A stretch of 10,231 bases of DNA from JACDAN01 sp035711385. Its GTDB lineage: Bacteria; Actinomycetota; Thermoleophilia; Gaiellales; Gaiellaceae. The stretch is taken from positions 1 through 10,231 of the forward strand of contig DASTCG010000014.1 in assembly GCA_035711385.1 (NCBI GenBank), given 5' to 3'. The translations under genes were made by a program, and so were the position numbers. Position 1 is the first letter of the stretch, and the number at the start of each line of letters is the position of its first letter. The notes beneath the pieces are model-generated. The model was given only the letters and a program-made list of their open reading frames with translations, had not been told where the DNA came from and did not search any database. Positions 6,284-10,231 of this stretch are shown here, one piece after another.

Positions 6284-7660
6284 CTAGGCGCGGAGGACGA
6301 CCTCGAGCGCCGTTCCGCGTCCGGGCGCCGAGACGAGCCCGAAGGCCCCGCCGATCGACGCCGCCCGGGTCTTCATGTTCTTGAGCCCCTGGCCCGCGCC
6401 GTCGCCGGTCGACTCGAAGCCCGCGCCGTCGTCCCGGATCCGCACGAGCCTACGCGTGCCGTCCCGGCCGATCCAGACGTCGGCGTGCGTGGCCCCCGCG
6501 TGCTTTCGGACGTTGGCGAGGCCCTCCTGGACGATGCGGAAGACCTCGATCTGCTCGTCCGGCGCCAGCACGAGCCCGGGGTCGACGTCGAGCTCGACCG
6601 CCAGCTCGCCGTCCGCGGTGAGCACGTCGAGGTACCGGCGCAGCGCCGCGTCGAACGGCGCGTTCCCGCTCGCGGAGGAGAGCGCGAGGATCGCGAACCG
6701 CGCCTCCTGCTGCGCCAGCTGGGCGGCCGACCTGAGCCGTCGCACGGTTCCCTCCGGCGGCGATCCGTCCTCGAGCATCGCCGCGTGCGTCGAGATCGTG
6801 AACAGGTACTGCGCGAGGCCGTCGTGGATCTCGCGGGCGACGCGCGCCCGCTCCTCCGCGACTGCGCGCCCGAACTCGGCGAAGCGGATCGCGCGCCAGA
6901 CGCCGGCGAGGAGCAGCCCGTATGAGAGCAGGCGCAGGAAGTCCCCCTGCGACACGACGCCGCTCGCGACGACGGGCGTGAAGATGTAGTGGAGGTCCGC
7001 CGAGAGCATCAGCGTCGCCGCAAGCGCGAACCAGCGGTCGAGATCCTCGCCGTAGCGGCGGTAGCGGAGGCCGAACCCCGTCACTGCGACGAGGCTCAGG
7101 AGTCCCTGGACGGCGAAGGCGACGATCATCAGCGCCGGGAGTGCCTCGCCGCTGTCGAGGCTCGGCAGTGACTCGCCGGCATGCCTCGCCAGGAGCCAGG
7201 TCGCGGCGAGCACGATTCCGACGACGGTGAGCGCGAGCCGCAGGGCCCAGCGGCGCTCGGCGATCCTCCCGCGGGCGAAGGACGCGGCAGCGATCAGCGC
7301 AAGCGCGAGAACGCGTCCCGCGACGCCTGCCCATGCCTCCTGGGTTCCGACCGGATCTCCGCCGAGCACCGGAAAGACTGCGAAGAACAGCGTGGAGGCC
7401 GCGGCGGTCGCGAAGCCGGCGCAGAGCAGGAGGTCGAGCCGGCGTCCCTCGACGGAGAACCGGATGCCCGCGAGAACTGCCACGATCGTCGCGGCCAGGA
7501 CGGTTGCTGTGTCGAGCATGAGCCGCAGGTTCGGTAGCTCGTAGGTCGACCGCAGGTCGGGGTAGGCGAGGAAGAGCGCAAGGGCAGCGCCGAGCAGGCC
7601 GACGAGCAGCAGCTCGCCGACGAGCCACGCCTGGTAGGCGTCACGGTCATCGCGCCGCAT
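6284..7660 (-). CDS. NarL-type sensor histidine kinase with about eight membrane helices (HisKA_3, HATPase_c)
   Basis: The product is 458 residues. The N-terminal half is membrane-embedded, with helices at about 12-33, 47-66, 75-98, 112-128, 139-158, 175-198, 210-229 and 241-258 and only short loops, so it likely senses a signal in or near the membrane. The HisKA_3 motif EERARVAREIHDGLAQYL places the phospho-acceptor at H279. The ATPase domain has QEGLANVRKHAGAT (N383), RDDGAGF (D410, D411) and GQGLKNMKTRA (from 423), and ends VLRA. All motifs look intact. The ATG at 7660 has AGAGGG just upstream; the frame is open to 7834, but those 58 residues are Arg/Pro/Ala-rich and lie inside the divergent regulator gene. 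The partner is that regulator, 44 bp away on the opposite strand. I do not recognise the sensor domain as a named family. Confidence 0.93.
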   Translation of the reverse strand: MRRDDRDAYQAWLVGELLLVGLLGAALALFLAYPDLRSTYELPNLRLMLDTATVLAATIVAVLAGIRFSVEGRRLDLLLCAGFATAAASTLFFAVFPVLGGDPVGTQEAWAGVAGRVLALALIAAASFARGRIAERRWALRLALTVVGIVLAATWLLARHAGESLPSLDSGEALPALMIVAFAVQGLLSLVAVTGFGLRYRRYGEDLDRWFALAATLMLSADLHYIFTPVVASGVVSQGDFLRLLSYGLLLAGVWRAIRFAEFGRAVAEERARVAREIHDGLAQYLFTISTHAAMLEDGSPPEGTVRRLRSAAQLAQQEARFAILALSSASGNAPFDAALRRYLDVLTADGELAVELDVDPGLVLAPDEQIEVFRIVQEGLANVRKHAGATHADVWIGRDGTRRLVRIRDDGAGFESTGDGAGQGLKNMKTRAASIGGAFGLVSAPGRGTALEVVLRA

Positions 7661-7666
7661 TTCCCT

Positions 7667-7696
7667 CTTGTCGGCAGGAGCCCGGCTGCCGATAAG
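7667..7696. promoter_or_regulatory. Near-perfect inverted repeat between divergent kinase and regulator genes
   Basis: Arms CTTGTCGGCAG (7667-7677) and CTGCCGATAAG (7686-7696) are complementary at 10 of 11 positions, separated by the 8-nt spacer GAGCCCGG. The element fills most of the 44-bp gap and touches the ribosome sites of both genes. Dyads of this kind are typical of dimeric LuxR/NarL-family binding sites. An operator that co-regulates both genes is the likeliest reading; a hairpin in one or both leaders is the alternative. Confidence 0.6.
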
Positions 7697-7704
7697 GGCG
7701 GGAG

Positions 7705-8358
7705 ATGGAGCCGCGCCTGCTGATCGTCGACGACCATCCGCTGACCCGTGACGGGCTGGCCGCGCTGCTCGCCGGCCACGGGTTCGAGATCGTCGGCGAA
7801 GCCGCAGGAGGCGTCGAGGCGATCGAGAAGGCACGCGCGCTCCAGCCGGACGTCGTCCTGCTCGACCTGTCCATGCCCGACCTCGACGGGCTGAGCGCGC
7901 TGCCCCTGCTGCGGACCGCGGCGCCGGACTGCGAGGTCGTCGTGCTGACGGCGTCGGGGGACGAGGCCAACCTCCTGGCTGCGATCCGCGGTGGTGCCGC
8001 CGGCTACCTGCTGAAGACGGAGCCGCCGGAGCGCCTCGTGGACTTCCTTCACGGCGCAGCGAACGGCGAGGCGGCGCTGTCGGGCGCGGTCGCGCGCCGG
8101 CTGCTCGAGCAGGTGCGGAACGGCGGGGCGACGGACGCCGGTGTCCCCGACTCGGTCGCGCGGCGTGTCAGCGCCAGGGAGTTGGAAGTCCTGCTGCTGC
8201 TGGACGAGCATCTCGGCACCGATCAGATCGCCAAGCGCCTCTTCATCTCCGAGCACACCGTGCGCTCGCACGTCAAGAGTCTCCTGCGCAAGCTGCAGGT
8301 CTCGTCCCGCCGGGAGGCGCTCGAGCTGCTCGCCTCGGCCCGGGCCCAGGCCGCCTAG
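7705..8358 (+). CDS. NarL/FixJ (LuxR-type) response regulator
   Basis: The product is 217 residues, standard for the family. The receiver domain (1-120) has D9-D10, phospho-acceptor D54 in VVLLDLSMPDLDG, T82 in VVLTASGDE and K104 in YLLKTEPPE. After a linker of about 30 residues comes the LuxR-type helix-turn-helix at about 156-206: SARELEVLLLLDEHLGTDQ, IAKRLFISEHTVRSHVKSLLRKLQV. The LLLLDEHL stretch takes the place of the more usual LxxxAxGxS. It should be phosphorylated by the divergent eight-helix kinase and then bind DNA as a dimer. AAGGG at 7694-7698 lies 6 nt before the ATG at 7705. The genes of such pairs are normally in one operon, so the divergent layout is unusual and suggests shared control through the palindrome between them. 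No other target gene is obvious in the window. Confidence 0.95.
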   Translation: MEPRLLIVDDHPLTRDGLAALLAGHGFEIVGEAAGGVEAIEKARALQPDVVLLDLSMPDLDGLSALPLLRTAAPDCEVVVLTASGDEANLLAAIRGGAAGYLLKTEPPERLVDFLHGAANGEAALSGAVARRLLEQVRNGGATDAGVPDSVARRVSARELEVLLLLDEHLGTDQIAKRLFISEHTVRSHVKSLLRKLQVSSRREALELLASARAQAA

Positions 8359-8367
8359 TCCCCAGAA

Positions 8368-8399
8368 TCACCCATCGTGGGTGAGTGCCTTCGCTCACC
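8368..8399 (+). terminator. Overlapping hairpins after the NarL-type regulator (terminator or operator)
   Basis: TCACCCA-TCG-TGGGTGA (8368-8384) is a perfect 7-bp dyad with a 3-nt loop, starting 10 nt after the regulator stop codon. Its right arm can instead pair as GGTGAG (8380-8385) with CTCACC (8394-8399). No T-run follows, so it would be a non-canonical terminator of the kind common in GC-rich genomes. It also resembles NarL-type half-sites of the TACYYMT class, so an operator role cannot be excluded. Confidence 0.4.
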
Positions 8400-8426
8400 G
8401 TGGGCGAGGACGCGGGTTCTCTCCGC

Positions 8427-8439
8427 TCCCATACTGGGA
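8427..8439. repeat. Short palindrome of the same form as the upstream hairpin
   Basis: TCCCA-TAC-TGGGA is a perfect 5-bp dyad with a 3-nt centre. It shares the CCCA-N3-TGGG layout with the dyad centred at 8376, 57 bp away. A pyrimidine-rich stretch follows it on the plus strand. It could be a weak terminator stem or a second protein-binding site. Confidence 0.3.
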
Positions 8440-8503
8440 TCACTCCTCTCTCTCGCGACACAGCGGAATGCGCTGAGGGCGGTGGCTCTTCCTCCTTACC
8501 GAT

Positions 8504-8526
8504 CGGCCGGCACGAGCAGCCGGCCG
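8504..8526 (-). terminator. GC-rich hairpin just past the deacetylase stop
   Basis: CGGCCGGC (8504-8511) and GCCGGCCG (8519-8526) form a perfect 8-bp all-GC stem with a 7-nt loop, beginning 6 nt past the deacetylase stop on the minus strand. No U-tract follows. The position and strength fit a stem-only intrinsic terminator for the exonuclease-phosphatase-deacetylase transcript. Confidence 0.5.
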
Positions 8527-8531
8527 TCGGG

Positions 8532-9373
<842 letters not shown>

Positions 9374-9374
<1 letters not shown>

Positions 9375-9871
9375 CAGACGACGACGAGGTCGGGAAGCTC
9401 GAGCCCGCGCCAGAGCTCGTACGGGTCGCGCCCCGTCCGTGCGGCCACGTACAGACTGAGCACCGTCCCGTGCGTCACCACGACTGAAGGCTCGGGAAGT
9501 CCGTCGACCGCGCGCTCGAAGCGCGCCAGCGCCGCCGCGGCGCTCTCCTCGCCGAAGACGACCTCGTCGGGCCGCCCGAAGAGCGCGCGGATCCCGCGGT
9601 CGATCTCCTCTCGGTCGAGCCAGCCGACCGTCCGCCGGGCGGTCTCCCGCACCTCGTCGGAGAGCTGAACCTCGAGCCCGAGCGCAGGTGCCACCAGCTC
9701 CGCGGTCTCGCGGGCCTTCGCCTCCGTGCTCGACAGGAGCGCCCGCGGCTCGTGCTCGGCCAGGCGTTCTGCGAGACGCCCGCAGCGCCTCCGCCCCTCC
9801 TCGCTCAGCCGCCACTCCTCCGACGGAGCTGTGGGGTCGAGCTCCGGCGCGCTATGCCGAACGAGCAGCAA
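9374..9871 (-). CDS. Histidine phosphatase superfamily protein (phosphoglycerate-mutase-like)
   Basis: The product is 165 residues, a small single-domain member. The catalytic motif near the N-terminus reads LLVRHSAPE, with R5 and the nucleophile H6; the residue after the histidine is serine, where most members have glycine (RHG), as in some SixA/CobC-like small phosphatases. SSTEAKARETAEL supplies a second arginine (R54), E108 or E109 is a candidate proton donor, and VVVTHGTVLS carries the second histidine, H134. All core residues are present, so phosphatase activity on a small molecule or phosphoprotein is likely; the substrate is unknown. The start is a TTG at 9871: no ATG or GTG exists in frame downstream of the TAG at 9890-9892 and before the RH motif. 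It overlaps the exonuclease gene by 20 nt and lacks a Shine-Dalgarno, which suggests coupling. The deacetylase gene follows with a one-base overlap. Confidence 0.88.
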
Positions 9872-10231
9872 CGCGCCCGGCGAGGTTGCCTAGGCCCCAG
9901 GAGTCGAGGAGGGAGGACGCCTCCGCCCATTTCGGGGACTGATCTTGGAGGGGAGGGAGAGGAGCGGAGGCGTCGACGGTTGCAATTCGTCGGTAGAGCA
10001 GCAACTCCTCCCGCAGGTTGGGAAAGCGGCCGGCGTCGAGGGCCGCGTCCAGCGAGCCGTACTGCTTGATGATCGAGGCGGCGGTCTTCGGCCCGACGCC
10101 CGGCGCGCCGGGAATGCGGTCGGACGGGTCGCCGCGCAATGCGATGAAGTCGGGCACCTGCGCGGGCTCGACGCCGTAGCGCTCGCGCACCTCGGCCGGA
10201 CCGATTCGCGCCAGCTCCGAGACGCCGCGCA
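9852..10231 (-). CDS. 5'-3' exonuclease, PolA N-terminal-domain type (C-terminal 125 residues; start off the right edge)
   Basis: The reading frame is open to the window edge, so this is the end of a longer gene. The visible residues include GVSELARIGPAEVRERYGVEPAQVPDFIALRGDPSDRIPG, then GVGPKTAASIIKQYGSLDAAL. This is the helix-3-turn-helix DNA-binding and active-site region of the FEN/PolA 5'-nuclease family: the aspartates of GDPSD belong to the metal site, and GAPGVGPKTA is the hairpin that grips the phosphate backbone. The protein stops about 70 residues later (SWGLGNLAGRVAARSA) with no polymerase domain, so it is a stand-alone nuclease that would act on flaps or RNA-primer 5' ends in replication or repair. 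The N-terminal metal-binding residues are outside the window. An internal GTG at 10190 is not the start, because the homology continues upstream of it. The 3' end overlaps the phosphatase start by 20 nt. Confidence 0.92.
   Translation of the reverse strand, partial: RGVSELARIGPAEVRERYGVEPAQVPDFIALRGDPSDRIPGAPGVGPKTAASIIKQYGSLDAALDAGRFPNLREELLLYRRIATVDASAPLPPLQDQSPKWAEASSLLDSWGLGNLAGRVAARSA

Noticed and set aside
7661..7834. 58-residue N-terminal extension of the NarL-type kinase
   Set aside because: Arg/Pro/Ala-rich, no ribosome site, and lies inside the divergent regulator gene and the palindrome.
9375..9815. N-terminal extension of the deacetylase
   Set aside because: It is the shifted frame of the phosphatase gene; the family begins at MELVSHRDMARLHP from the ATG at 9374.
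9852..10190. Exonuclease starting at GTG 10190
   Set aside because: The frame stays open to the window edge and the residues upstream (RGVSELARIGPAE) continue the family pattern, so the gene is simply cut by the window.

Overview
The window is GC-rich with strongly G/C-biased third codon positions. The gene set is bacterial: OmpR- and NarL-type two-component pairs, a multicopper oxidase, a PepSY protein, a lipoprotein, an HDAC-like deacetylase and a PolA-type 5'-3' exonuclease. Together with TANNNT-like -10 boxes and a possible leaderless promoter, this suggests a high-GC actinobacterium, perhaps of the Thermoleophilia type. That placement is inferred from composition and gene style, not from a marker gene.

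Layout. (1) Positions 1-2186, minus strand: the first 728 residues of a secreted multicopper oxidase that runs off the left edge. Its N-terminus carries glycine-rich beta repeats of about 38 residues. (2) 2187-2525: a leader with no gene. (3) About 2526-3128, plus strand: an unrecognised two-helix membrane protein whose start is uncertain. It converges almost stop-to-stop with (4), a minus-strand operon read from 6230 down to 3130: OmpR-type response regulator, sensor kinase (4-nt overlap), PepSY protein after a 54-nt gap, then a lipoprotein that starts on the base after the PepSY stop. Tandem 11-bp-spaced CTCAT/TTCAT boxes precede both the regulator and the PepSY gene, each 10-11 nt upstream of a -10-like hexamer. 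The pair therefore probably regulates itself and its two envelope proteins. (5) 6284-7660 minus and 7705-8358 plus: a NarL-type kinase with about eight membrane helices and its LuxR/NarL-type regulator. They are divergent across only 44 bp, and a near-perfect 11-bp inverted repeat sits in the middle. (6) 8359-8531: a convergent spacer with several short palindromes and a GC-rich hairpin just past the deacetylase stop. (7) 10231 down to 8532, minus strand: a translationally overlapping set of 5'-3' exonuclease (C-terminal part only), histidine-phosphatase-family protein and HDAC-like deacetylase.

Two complete signalling systems thus lie side by side, one with its likely envelope outputs and one with no target in view other than itself. 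I saw no RNA genes, CRISPR array, insertion sequence or integrase. The most useful leads are the paired OmpR-type operators, the palindrome between the divergent kinase and regulator, and the beta-repeat extension on the multicopper oxidase. None of these proves a new system. The operators are strong, testable predictions.
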